From an uncultured Leptolinea sp. (lineage in GTDB: Bacteria > Chloroflexota > Anaerolineae > Anaerolineales > Anaerolineaceae): DNA of 64,000 nt. Shown piece by piece: positions 43,231 to 51,579 of the stretch. The notes below the pieces were generated by a model that was not told the DNA's origin, did not search any database, and saw nothing but the letters and a program-made list of their open reading frames with translations. The number at the start of each line of letters is the position of its first letter. Positions within the stretch are counted from its first letter, which is position 1. The translations under genes and the position numbers were made by a program. The stretch is from assembly GCA_903828565.1 (NCBI GenBank), contig CAIKMQ010000032.1:1-64000 (forward strand). The letters are read 5' to 3'.

Positions 43231-44304
43231 TTAGCTTGGTATTGCATCACTTTTGAGCGTCGGTGAATCTGGGTTCGTAAATTGTGTTTCCATGGAGTTT
43301 GCAGCTCGCAGGAGACTGAGAATACGATTGCGAATATATGGGTGGGTGCTGAGCCATTCAAAATCGGATCCGGCAATTTTAGTTTCTGGATCATCTTGCT
43401 GGAGGAAAGCTTCAATATTTATCTTCTGGTTGGTGATGCCTGAGCCCATTTTTATGAGAGCAGATACCAGTGGGTTGGGGTTATTCGCTGTGGAGACAAG
43501 ACTGATCCTATCAGCTGAGTATTCACTGGAGCGGCTCCACTTTAGGAAGAAGAATTTTTCAAACCCGATAATAGATCTCGAGATGATATTAATCAGGCTG
43601 ACATGGTGGAAAAGGATATGCCCGATTTCATGCCCGATCACTCCATGCAATTCATCAGGTTCTAGTGAATTTACCAGGGCAGACGTGAGAACGATCGTAT
43701 ATGGTTCATTCATGCCAAACGTATATGCATTCATCGTAGGATTCTGTGAAACGAATATTTGAATATCAACGGCGGGTAGATTTCTTTTAGCATCCTGGAG
43801 TTTTGCATATACTTCGGGTACTTGGTTCTCAGTGCAGAGGATGGCATTGGACATCAATTGTTTTCGTTGAGCAGCCACCGCTGCCCAGGCGCCACCCAGG
43901 CTTAGTGCCAGCAACAGGCCGCCAGAATAGCCTGTGATTAACATGGCTGCGAGAACGATCACAAAACCAATGCCGAGATCGTGTATCTCCTGGGGATGGC
44001 GGAAGCTTTCAAGGTCCATTCCCTGATGGGTATCGGAACTGACTGTGCCATTGATCATGGCATTATGCTCATTTATGACTGCCCGAGGGGCGGAGTGCAC
44101 AAATATCCAGGAGCAGATGGCGGCAACGAAGATATCATCGATCAGGCCGACCACTGGCACAAAATCTGGTATCTCAATACCAAAGGGGATGATGCCATAG
44201 ATGACCGGGATGCCAAGCAGGCCGATCTTCAACCAGAGCTTTACGCGTTTATCACGCAGCAGGCGAAAAACAAGACGGAAATGATTTGCAATCTTCTGTA
44301 ACAT
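43231..44304 (-). CDS. M48-family zinc metalloprotease, membrane-bound
   Basis: A 357-residue HtpX/M48-type protease. The zinc site HEIGHILFHH has His225, Glu226 and His229; the third ligand Glu is likely in SRSSEYSADRISLV. Hydrophobic helices occur near residues 25-45, 55-75 and 115-150. The catalytic domain is expected on the cytoplasmic side, as in HtpX. The ATG at 44304 follows GGAGG by 4 bases. The frame continues upstream to 44379 but there it consists only of a 9-base tandem repeat (Ser-Asp-Thr units), which I read as leader DNA. It heads the minus-strand cluster and is divergent from the Cmr operon. Confidence 0.88.
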   Translation of the reverse strand: MLQKIANHFRLVFRLLRDKRVKLWLKIGLLGIPVIYGIIPFGIEIPDFVPVVGLIDDIFVAAICSWIFVHSAPRAVINEHNAMINGTVSSDTHQGMDLESFRHPQEIHDLGIGFVIVLAAMLITGYSGGLLLALSLGGAWAAVAAQRKQLMSNAILCTENQVPEVYAKLQDAKRNLPAVDIQIFVSQNPTMNAYTFGMNEPYTIVLTSALVNSLEPDELHGVIGHEIGHILFHHVSLINIISRSIIGFEKFFFLKWSRSSEYSADRISLVSTANNPNPLVSALIKMGSGITNQKINIEAFLQQDDPETKIAGSDFEWLSTHPYIRNRILSLLRAANSMETQFTNPDSPTLKSDAIPS

Positions 44305-44325
44305 AGATCCTCCTGTTGTTACACT

Positions 44326-44375
44326 TGATGTATCTGATGTATCTGATGTATCTGATGTATCTGATGTATCTGATG
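44326..44375. repeat. Five and a half tandem 9-base repeats upstream of the M48 gene
   Basis: TGATGTATC is repeated five times without change (44326-44370), then TGATG. It lies 22-71 bases upstream of the M48 start, in the region shared with the divergent Cmr promoter. Copy number can be expected to vary between strains by slippage. The rest of the 44305-44649 intergenic stretch holds no gene. Confidence 0.9.
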
Positions 44376-44589
44376 CCATAATACTAGCATAGTATGAAGA
44401 CCAGTAGCCTAATAAAACCTTTGGTTTTTCCTTTTTGATGCAAAATCACGGGGAGAGGGGTGCTGGGAAGATGATCCGCCGAATGGAAAACCAGCTGGAA
44501 TAGGTTGCTTCGGGTTACCCCCGTTGATCCCATTATAACCAATTATAAAGGAATTGGAAAATTCCACAGAAAATCAACGGGTTATATAC

Positions 44590-44617
44590 TTGAAAAAGGA
44601 AGAAAATGCTATATAGT
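44590..44617 (+). promoter_or_regulatory. Promoter of the Cmr operon
   Basis: TTGAAA and TATAGT are 16 bases apart; a start near 44624 would give a leader of about 26 bases with AAGGAGGG before cmr1. Confidence 0.7.
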
Positions 44618-44649
44618 TAGTCTATCATCTTCAGTAGTAAGGAGGGAGT

Positions 44650-45573
44650 ATGTCGTCTGGAGTTTACAAGCCTTATTCTGTTCAATTGGATTTGGTGTCC
44701 CCGATGCTTTTACGGGGTGCTGAAAATACCGCGAACTCTGCACCAGAAATGCGTGCGCCTGCTTTTCGCGGAGCCATGCGGTACTGGCTGAGAGCCTGCG
44801 CTGGTGGGGTGATCGGTGATGACAATCTGGCAGGGCTGCATCAATTGGAGACTGCCATCTTTGGAGATACAAAAACCGGATCGGCCATAGTGATTCGTGT
44901 ACTGCGATCAGAAGACCAGCCAATCACAATCAATAGAAAATATCTGTTACCGCATAAAAATGAAGGGAGTAGATATTTTTTTACCGGTGGTTCCATCCAA
45001 CTCGAAGTACGACCCAGACAGTTGATGACAGAAGAAAAATGGCAGGCGATAACTGCGGTTACTCGGTTGTTTATCGCATTGGGAGCAGTCGGATCAAGAT
45101 CACGGCGGGGATATGGCGGATTACAACCCACAGAACCCGCGATTGTAGGTCTGAGATCCTGGAACATGTATATCCAGGAGACTGTTTCGAATGCAGTACA
45201 GGCAGTAGGCGTGTTGGCAGGTCAACTTGGTATTGCCCCGGAAGCCTTACCAGCAGGCCCCTGCGCCTTTCCATGTGCCAGCACCAGCGCTCGGATCCGG
45301 CTATTGAATCATGTTTCCCTCAACGCGGATGCTGAAGTTACTTGGTTAATGCAGCAAGTTCAAGCTAATCATGGTGATTGGATAGGGTTTGTACATGGGG
45401 GTACCCGTCAGGCGTCTCCAATGCATGCCAGGGTAGTCAAAATGCATGAAGGGTACAGAACACAACTTGTTACTTTGCCATCACGGTTCAATCACGCAAA
45501 CTATCATGAATTAAATGCATTCATCGACAACCTGCCCGGAATTGATATCCGGGTAGAAGGGTGGAATCAATGA
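44650..45573 (+). CDS. cmr1: Type III-B CRISPR RAMP protein Cmr1
   Basis: A 307-residue RAMP subunit of the Cmr complex. Early marks are YSVQLDLVSPMLLRGAE and MRAPAFRGAMRYWLRA (about residues 37-52), the latter being the Cmr1 version of the RAMP helix. A glycine-rich loop GSRSRRGYGGLQP (about 140-152) is the typical RAMP G-loop that holds crRNA. Cmr1 caps the target-3' side of the complex. It starts the operon and its stop overlaps the cas10 start (ATGA). Confidence 0.92.
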   Translation: MSSGVYKPYSVQLDLVSPMLLRGAENTANSAPEMRAPAFRGAMRYWLRACAGGVIGDDNLAGLHQLETAIFGDTKTGSAIVIRVLRSEDQPITINRKYLLPHKNEGSRYFFTGGSIQLEVRPRQLMTEEKWQAITAVTRLFIALGAVGSRSRRGYGGLQPTEPAIVGLRSWNMYIQETVSNAVQAVGVLAGQLGIAPEALPAGPCAFPCASTSARIRLLNHVSLNADAEVTWLMQQVQANHGDWIGFVHGGTRQASPMHARVVKMHEGYRTQLVTLPSRFNHANYHELNAFIDNLPGIDIRVEGWNQ

Positions 45574-47297
45574 GTAAGGGGATTTTCATTTTTACCTTCA
45601 GCCCGATCCAGGACTTCATTCAAGAAGCTAGAAAGACGGCAGACCTGCGGGCCGGCAGCCAGATCCTGGTCGAGCTTTCAAAAGCGGTAGCAAACACTCT
45701 GGCAGGTCAACCTGGCACAACAATGATCTTCCCTGCAGAGACGGATCGGGGAGATATCCCAAACAAGATTGTCGCAAGAATCGAACCATACGATCAATGC
45801 CGTGAGATTGCTGATACTCTAAAGCGTGCATTCGATATCAGGTGGGGAGAAATCTCTAATGAAGCGAAGGTAATCGCTCGATTCAGAGAAGATCCTCTGT
45901 GGAGCAAAATTTGGGAGCGGCAGGTTCTGCATTACTGGGAGACCTACTGGGCAGCTGCGCGGATAGAGGCTGAGGGGGATGATGGTTTTCGGTCAGCCGT
46001 ACTGAGGGCAAACCAAACATTGGAAGCAAATAAAAGGCTGCGATGTTTTGATGGAGCGCTGGATGAAAGTGGATATAAGGATACACTGGGCGGCATACGC
46101 TCTGCTTTGCGAACCAGCACAATGGATGCCAGACAGTATTGGGTTGAACTCTCGCGGCATTATGGCGCCATCAAGGTGCGTCAGGGAGAGCGGCTGGACG
46201 CCTTGGGGACGGTGAAACGGTTCAGTAGAATTGCGAAGGCTGGCTTTCCTTCCACCAGCGATGTTGCCAGCGCGGATTTTCTGGCGCGGGTGCGAGCAAG
46301 CGACGCGTATGGTGACTACAAGCAATGCCTGGTGGATAACACGATCATTGAGCCTGACATTGTGGTAGACGGGGATTTACTCTACCTGTCATGTATCACG
46401 CAAGAGTATCTCCGGAAAAATCTGGGAATTGAATTAGACCAGGAAAGGATTGGGAGAGTCCAAACAGCGCTGCGAAGACTCTATAAAGAAGCGAAAGAAA
46501 GTCCCTCTACCTATTACGCCATCGTGGCGATCGACGGCGACTCGATGGGAGAGCGGGTCAATGGCTTCAGCCTGGAGGAGGCGCTGGATTTCAGCGCCAA
46601 ACTGGACGAATTCACCGCGTTTGTTCGAAAACCTGGCGGCATGGATCCTGCCGAAGACCTTTTCATGCAGAACAGCCACGCTGCGTTGGTCTACTGCGGG
46701 GGTGATGACGTGTTGGCGTTAGTCCCGCTGGCGAACGCGGTAGAATATGCCAGGTTAATCTGCAAAAGGTTCAATCAACTGACAGGCGGAACAGCTTCAG
46801 CCGGAATTAGCATTCAACATCACCAGTCGCAGTTATCGATCTCCCTGCAAGATGCCTTTAAGGCTGAACACACGGCTAAGCAGGTAATCCAGTTAGCAGA
46901 GACAGCCGAATTAAAAAAAGACGCGGTTTGTATTGCGGTAAAAAAGCGCAGCGGAGCGCCGTATCAGGTAGTATGCCGGTGGCAGGACTTGCAGACGAAT
47001 TTGAGCCAGGCTGTGGTAATGTTCCGTGGGGATGTATCCACGAAACTGGCGTACGGTATCTCAGAAGAGGCAGCGCTGACGCCGGGTCTCAAATTTGGGC
47101 CACAACAGGCTTTGATTCGCAGATTGGTTCACCGTCACAAACTGAAAAAAGACTTTGATGAAAAAGGGTTTACGGCTTTGTTGGCCGGGTGGATGCAGTC
47201 AATGAGGTATCGGCGGCCGGAAAATATCAGCCCGATGCAAAATCTGGCTAAATGGCTAATTCTGGCACGCTTTATCAGCCAGGGAGGGGAGGATTAA
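45570..47297 (+). CDS. cas10: Cas10 (Cmr2), HD-less, with intact GGDD cyclase site
   Basis: A 575-residue large subunit of the Cmr complex. On target RNA binding, Cas10 makes cyclic oligoadenylates with its palm domains. Here palm 1 has AIDGDSMG (Asp322, Asp324) and palm 2 has YCGGDDVLAL with GGDD at 377-380, so synthesis should work. The protein begins directly with FTFSPIQDFIQEARKTADLR, which in full-length Cmr2 comes after the HD nuclease domain; no HD motif precedes it. Therefore no DNA cleavage by Cas10 is expected and defence should depend on the signal. The ATG at 45570 is chosen over a GTG at 45561 because of the ATGA overlap with cmr1. Confidence 0.93.
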   Translation: MSKGIFIFTFSPIQDFIQEARKTADLRAGSQILVELSKAVANTLAGQPGTTMIFPAETDRGDIPNKIVARIEPYDQCREIADTLKRAFDIRWGEISNEAKVIARFREDPLWSKIWERQVLHYWETYWAAARIEAEGDDGFRSAVLRANQTLEANKRLRCFDGALDESGYKDTLGGIRSALRTSTMDARQYWVELSRHYGAIKVRQGERLDALGTVKRFSRIAKAGFPSTSDVASADFLARVRASDAYGDYKQCLVDNTIIEPDIVVDGDLLYLSCITQEYLRKNLGIELDQERIGRVQTALRRLYKEAKESPSTYYAIVAIDGDSMGERVNGFSLEEALDFSAKLDEFTAFVRKPGGMDPAEDLFMQNSHAALVYCGGDDVLALVPLANAVEYARLICKRFNQLTGGTASAGISIQHHQSQLSISLQDAFKAEHTAKQVIQLAETAELKKDAVCIAVKKRSGAPYQVVCRWQDLQTNLSQAVVMFRGDVSTKLAYGISEEAALTPGLKFGPQQALIRRLVHRHKLKKDFDEKGFTALLAGWMQSMRYRRPENISPMQNLAKWLILARFISQGGED

Positions 47298-48382
47298 TGA
47301 CTGACCGACTTTTCATAGAAGCGGAAGATGTTTGGCTTTTTCGGGATGGGAAACCATTTACCCGGGGCGGAGACCATGCGGCGCACAGTATCTTCCCGCC
47401 TTTTCCAACGGTAATTCAGGGAGCCATCCGATCCAAAGAATTGGGATTGAAGCTGGTCGATCTGGGTGACAAAGATGCAATAATCCGCGCCGTTGGGACG
47501 GCCACGGATTTCGCCAACCTCAGATTGCGGGGGCCATATCTGGCAGAATGGGATGAGCCAGGGAGGTCCGTTCATCGGTACTTCCCGGTACCGGCTGATG
47601 CGGTCAGTTTGGATACAAACGAGCACACTGTTCGGCGGGCATCTCTGCCGCAGGTTCCTCCCGAAGGTGCAGCCAGCAATTACCCATTACCGATGATGAT
47701 CGGATTAGATGAAGCGCTCACCAAAGGTGAGTCCGGTTTATGGCTGAATGATGAAGACCTGGAGAGGTATTTTGCTGGCGAAAAGGTTCGGGCTACACCG
47801 GCAGACCAGTTGTTTAAACGGGAAATGAGGGAAGGTATCGCGATTGACCGGGCATTAAAAAGGTCTGAAGACGGTATGTTATACCAGGCAGATTTTATCC
47901 GTACCAAAGCGGGGATTGGACTGGCGGTGGACTTTGTAGGGTATACAGGTTGGCCAACCTCAGGATTATTACAACTGGGGGGTGAATCCCGTCCTGCCAG
48001 GTACAGCATGATCACGGTGAACGAGGAGGAACGAATACCGAACCCTTTACCGCCAAAATTCTTCCTTTACTTCACCACGCCAACCTACTTTAAGGATGGT
48101 TGGAAACCTGATGTCAACAAGTATTTTACAGGCAAAGTGGAAATAGCCGCTGCCGCAGTTGGCCGGCCATCGATCGTCGCGGGCTTTGATATGACAGCGT
48201 CCAGAGATTCAGCGGATATACACCGCAGCGGAAAGCGGTTTGTACCGGCTGGCAGCGTTTATTACTTTACTACCGATGGCCCAGCGAGCTTAAGGGAAAA
48301 CCTGATTCAATCTGCGATTACAGATTATGCCCCTGAAATTGGGTTTGGACAAATCATCTTAAAGGAGTGGAAAAATGTTTGA
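47297..48382 (+). CDS. cmr3: Type III-B CRISPR protein Cmr3
   Basis: A 361-residue RAMP protein that holds the crRNA 5' handle beside Cas10. Cmr3 features are DVWLFRDGKPFTRGG near residue 10, FPPFPTVIQGAIRSKEL, and the C-terminal glycine-rich loop APEIGFGQIILKEW. GGGAGGGGAGG precedes the ATG, which shares its first A with the cas10 stop. It overlaps cmr4 by 8 bases. Confidence 0.9.
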   Translation: MTDRLFIEAEDVWLFRDGKPFTRGGDHAAHSIFPPFPTVIQGAIRSKELGLKLVDLGDKDAIIRAVGTATDFANLRLRGPYLAEWDEPGRSVHRYFPVPADAVSLDTNEHTVRRASLPQVPPEGAASNYPLPMMIGLDEALTKGESGLWLNDEDLERYFAGEKVRATPADQLFKREMREGIAIDRALKRSEDGMLYQADFIRTKAGIGLAVDFVGYTGWPTSGLLQLGGESRPARYSMITVNEEERIPNPLPPKFFLYFTTPTYFKDGWKPDVNKYFTGKVEIAAAAVGRPSIVAGFDMTASRDSADIHRSGKRFVPAGSVYYFTTDGPASLRENLIQSAITDYAPEIGFGQIILKEWKNV

Positions 48383-49271
48383 GAAAAAGCAGATGTTATT
48401 CTTGTATGTAGAAACTCCGCTGCATGCTGGAGCTGGGAGAAGTCTGGGTGTGGTAGATCTGCCAATCCAGAGGGAGAAAGTAACCGGGTATCCGATGGTT
48501 CAGGCCAGCGGGCTGAAGGGCTGCCTGCGAAGCGAATGCCTGTTGGTCAATGGTGGAGCAGGAACTCTGGATATTCCTGAAATTTTCGGGCCTGAAGATT
48601 CTTCATATGCTGCCTCAATATCCTTCGGTGATGCGCGCATCTTACTTTTCCCCGTCCGCTCATTGAACGGGACTTTTGCCTGGGTGACCTGTAAAGAAGT
48701 ATTGGAGGGATTCAGAAGATCATTAACTGGATGCTCCCAGCAGGTCCCAGATTGGAATATACCGGAAATAACTGACCCGCAAATGGCTTTGCGTTCAGGC
48801 GCAGGAGTAAACATACCCAATCAGGCACAGATCGTCCTTGAGGAATATACATTTACAAGCGAGCGAAATGAAGTGGTGTCGGAAATTGCCGAGTGGTTGG
48901 CAAATTATGCCATTCCAGATTCGAATGAATATCAATATATAAAAGACTCTTTGAAGAGGAAACTGGTCCTGTTGCATGAGAACAGCTTCCGGGATTTCAC
49001 CCAGACATCCACTGAAGTGCAAACCCATATTAAAATTAACCCGGATACGAATACAGTATCGAATCGCGCATTATGGGTCACCGAGAATCTTCCCGCAGAA
49101 ACGCTGATGTATGCCCCGGTGTATGCCTCCCGCTCCCGCGCCCCTGGCGCAAATAAAACCGCAGACGAAATATTACAAAGTTTCGCTGGTTATGGGATTA
49201 CCAGAGTCCAGCTGGGCGGCGACAACACCACCGGCCAGGGGATTGTGGCAATTCGAATGGGAGGTGTGTAA
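48375..49271 (+). CDS. cmr4: Type III-B CRISPR protein Cmr4, target RNA-cutting backbone subunit
   Basis: A 298-residue Cas7-type subunit that stacks along the crRNA and cuts target RNA every six bases. YVETPLHAGAGRSLGVVDLPIQR (split around residue 20) and YPMVQASGLKGCLRSE are typical Cmr4 blocks; the catalytic Asp of the family is expected in VVDLPIQRE near residue 26. A late loop VQLGGDNTTGQGIV is the glycine-rich RAMP motif. Neighbouring genes overlap at both ends, showing tight translational coupling. Confidence 0.92.
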   Translation: MFEKKQMLFLYVETPLHAGAGRSLGVVDLPIQREKVTGYPMVQASGLKGCLRSECLLVNGGAGTLDIPEIFGPEDSSYAASISFGDARILLFPVRSLNGTFAWVTCKEVLEGFRRSLTGCSQQVPDWNIPEITDPQMALRSGAGVNIPNQAQIVLEEYTFTSERNEVVSEIAEWLANYAIPDSNEYQYIKDSLKRKLVLLHENSFRDFTQTSTEVQTHIKINPDTNTVSNRALWVTENLPAETLMYAPVYASRSRAPGANKTADEILQSFAGYGITRVQLGGDNTTGQGIVAIRMGGV

Positions 49272-49690
49272 TGGACCAGGGAATAGCTCAACAGGTAATT
49301 CCTGCGCAGCGCTCTCTCGATCAAGAGAGAGCATCCCATGCCTGGAATAAAGTAGAACACCGCGACGGAGCGGGAGAGACTACGGAGAAGTACTGCCAGG
49401 TTGTCCGCGGAATGGCTGCAGATATTATATCCAATGGGTTGGGGCAAACGCTTGCGTTCTACAAAGCGAGAGCAGGTAAGGAGCGGCACTATCAATGGGT
49501 ATTGGAAGATACCTCAGATTGGGTGAGGCAGCAGTTGAACCAATGGCTTAATCCCGGTATAGGAGAAGGAGAGCTCATCAAATGGTTGGTGAATACGGCT
49601 AACATGGATCAGTACCGCCTGGCAAAAGAAGAATTGGTGGCTTACCTGATGTGGCTGAAACGATTTGCTGAAGCCAAGCAGAGGGAGTGA
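49271..49690 (+). CDS. cmr5: Type III-B CRISPR small subunit Cmr5
   Basis: A 139-residue all-helical small subunit of the Cmr complex. RASHAWNKV near residue 20 and a long helix with ADIISNGLGQTLAFYKAR, followed by YRLAKEELVAYLMWLKRFA at the C terminus, match Cmr5. Its start shares one base with the cmr4 stop. It binds along the Cmr4 filament and target RNA. Confidence 0.9.
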   Translation: MDQGIAQQVIPAQRSLDQERASHAWNKVEHRDGAGETTEKYCQVVRGMAADIISNGLGQTLAFYKARAGKERHYQWVLEDTSDWVRQQLNQWLNPGIGEGELIKWLVNTANMDQYRLAKEELVAYLMWLKRFAEAKQRE

Positions 49691-49692
49691 GC

Positions 49693-50616
49693 ATGGCTTA
49701 CCCGATCCCTTATGTTACATCCGGAATTTACACAAATATCCTGAATAACGCTAATCAAATTCAAAACGATTTTATAAGCAACCCGGGTTTAGTTTTCACA
49801 AGATATGCACCATACAATCCTGCTGGTGAATTGGGAGCAGAGAATAAAAAGAACGCTTTTAATGAAGTAATCAGGTTATCCAGAAAAATTGATCAGCAAT
49901 TAATTTCGGCGTTGACAACACGGTGGGAGAATCAGGTAACCAGGTACAATGCCATTCAACGTGAAATGACGTCAAGCTGGCGACTGATAACTGGCATGGG
50001 AAAGAAGGGAATCCTGGAAGCCGGTTGTGATTTTGACTTTCATGGATTACCAATTCTACGAGGTAGCGGTTTAAAAGGCCTGGCGAGGGCAAAAGCAAGA
50101 TGGGCTATTTACGAAAAGCTCGGGGCGGCCGCACCTCACAGCCTCTCCGAACTCGACACGAAGATGTCAGATCCTGATGATATGAGCTTCCAGGCGTGGA
50201 TTAAGATGCTAGAAGGAGTGCTACCAGGGAACCAAGCAGGAAAACCAAATCAGGCTATTACCAATATTAAAGCGTTTCGCAAGATATTTGGAACTCAGAA
50301 CTCAGCAGGAGGAGCGGTTTTTTTTGATGCAATCCCTGTGGGAACACCGGCTTTCGAAATTGATGTGATGACTTCACATTTTAGTGAGTACTACAAAGAC
50401 CAGGGGGTAGCTCCACGCGACTCGCTCAGCCCAATACCAGTATATTTTCTAACGATTAAAGAAGGCACGCGATTCCGTTTTGCTGTAGGGAAGAACCGGG
50501 GGGCACCCCAAATTTCTGATCGCATAAGGAATATGGCCTTTTACTGGCTCCAAACTGGTCTGAATGAATTTGGTGCAGGGGCGAAGACAGCAGCCGGGTA
50601 TGGCAGGTTTTCCTAA
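49693..50616 (+). CDS. cmr6: Type III-B CRISPR RAMP protein Cmr6
   Basis: A 307-residue RAMP subunit at the end of the complex next to Cmr1. Family blocks are GLPILRGSGLKGLARAKARW (about residues 118-137) and the C-terminal FGAGAKTAAGYGRFS. A GTG at 49687 is in frame and would overlap cmr5; the ATG at 49693 has AGGGAG at good spacing. It completes the cmr set; the next gene follows after 79 bases with its own ribosome site. Confidence 0.9.
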   Translation: MAYPIPYVTSGIYTNILNNANQIQNDFISNPGLVFTRYAPYNPAGELGAENKKNAFNEVIRLSRKIDQQLISALTTRWENQVTRYNAIQREMTSSWRLITGMGKKGILEAGCDFDFHGLPILRGSGLKGLARAKARWAIYEKLGAAAPHSLSELDTKMSDPDDMSFQAWIKMLEGVLPGNQAGKPNQAITNIKAFRKIFGTQNSAGGAVFFDAIPVGTPAFEIDVMTSHFSEYYKDQGVAPRDSLSPIPVYFLTIKEGTRFRFAVGKNRGAPQISDRIRNMAFYWLQTGLNEFGAGAKTAAGYGRFS

Positions 50617-50695
50617 TTACTGATGTTTTGACCAATAAGACGAGGTTGGAAGACTCACAGGCTGTTTATAATCAGTTGCAGGCAAGGAGGAATTC

Positions 50696-51514
50696 GTGAA
50701 AAAGTACAGATTGTTTAAAGGCGTCGGGCTCTTAGCTACTGCTCTCAGTACCATGGCACTTAATGTGATTTCAGACTGGTTATTTGGTATCAATTCTGTT
50801 CTGGTCAAGATTATCTTTAGCATGGTAATTTTCATATCCCTTGTATTTGTGGTCTGGAGCGCATTAAGGACAAAAGCAATAGTCATTGACAACTACCGAA
50901 TGGATCGATTGGACGATGCGAATGACCAGGATGAGCATGCACGCGAAGGATTGATCGTGATGCTTTCAAAGTACAATCGCGTACCCAGAGATGAGCAGGA
51001 GAAGAAAAGTTTTATAAAATTGTTGGAGGAAGGTACATATGATCAGTTGGATTTTCAGAATTCCAACCTCGGTCATTTGGTGAAGACAATTACCAGTCAT
51101 AAAACCAAACTGAGACACTGCTGGGTGATCACGACCGAAAATACCGGAAATACCACTGAAGGTATGCTGAACGGAACCCATGCGTACTATAAGTCCATTA
51201 CGAATTACTTGAAGACAGTATTACCCGGTGTGGAGTTCCATCAGGAAAAGATCATTGTGACCGAAGATAGTGCTGTAACGCGAAAAGTACGAGAAACCGT
51301 GAACCGGATCTTGAGCAATAATAAAACTCCCAAAGATACGATCACAGATGTCACTGGCGGTACAAAAAGCATGACACTCGGAGCTACGTTAGCCTGCCTG
51401 CAAGGGGATAGGGATCTACAGATCATTGGCACCGATTATGATACGGACGGGAATATCCTTTTTGATAGGTCTTTTGTTTTACTGTGCCGCTTCGATGTAA
51501 AGAATATCGAATAA
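50696..51514 (+). CDS. Membrane CARF protein (two helices plus CARF), Cam-type candidate effector
   Basis: A 272-residue protein. Two transmembrane helices are clear: GVGLLATALSTMALNVISDW (about 10-30) and VLVKIIFSMVIFISLVFVVW (about 35-54). The soluble part has a CARF-type Rossmann fold with the ligand loop TDVTGGTKSMTLGA (Thr220-Gly-Gly-Thr-Lys224) and an earlier WVITTENTGNT strand. CARF domains bind the cyclic oligoadenylate made by Cas10. Membrane CARF proteins such as Cam1 open or form pores and depolarise the cell; this protein has two helices rather than one, so it may be a different class. The start is GTG after AAGGAGG. It lies 79 bases behind cmr6. Confidence 0.85.
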   Translation: MKKYRLFKGVGLLATALSTMALNVISDWLFGINSVLVKIIFSMVIFISLVFVVWSALRTKAIVIDNYRMDRLDDANDQDEHAREGLIVMLSKYNRVPRDEQEKKSFIKLLEEGTYDQLDFQNSNLGHLVKTITSHKTKLRHCWVITTENTGNTTEGMLNGTHAYYKSITNYLKTVLPGVEFHQEKIIVTEDSAVTRKVRETVNRILSNNKTPKDTITDVTGGTKSMTLGATLACLQGDRDLQIIGTDYDTDGNILFDRSFVLLCRFDVKNIE

Positions 51515-51579
51515 CTATACTTTCTCTAGTAATCTGCTGATATATCGATTCAATCCACTTTTCATAGTAGGAGGATTGT

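Noticed and set aside
44326..44375. A CRISPR array
   Set aside because: The repeats are 9 bases, adjoining and without spacers. No other array-like pattern was found in the window.
44305..44379. N-terminal extension of the M48 protease with SDT repeats
   Set aside because: It comes only from the tandem DNA repeat, while GGAGG sits right before the ATG at 44304.
45570..45720. An HD nuclease domain at the start of Cas10
   Set aside because: No His-Asp pair is present; the protein begins with the segment that follows HD in longer homologues.
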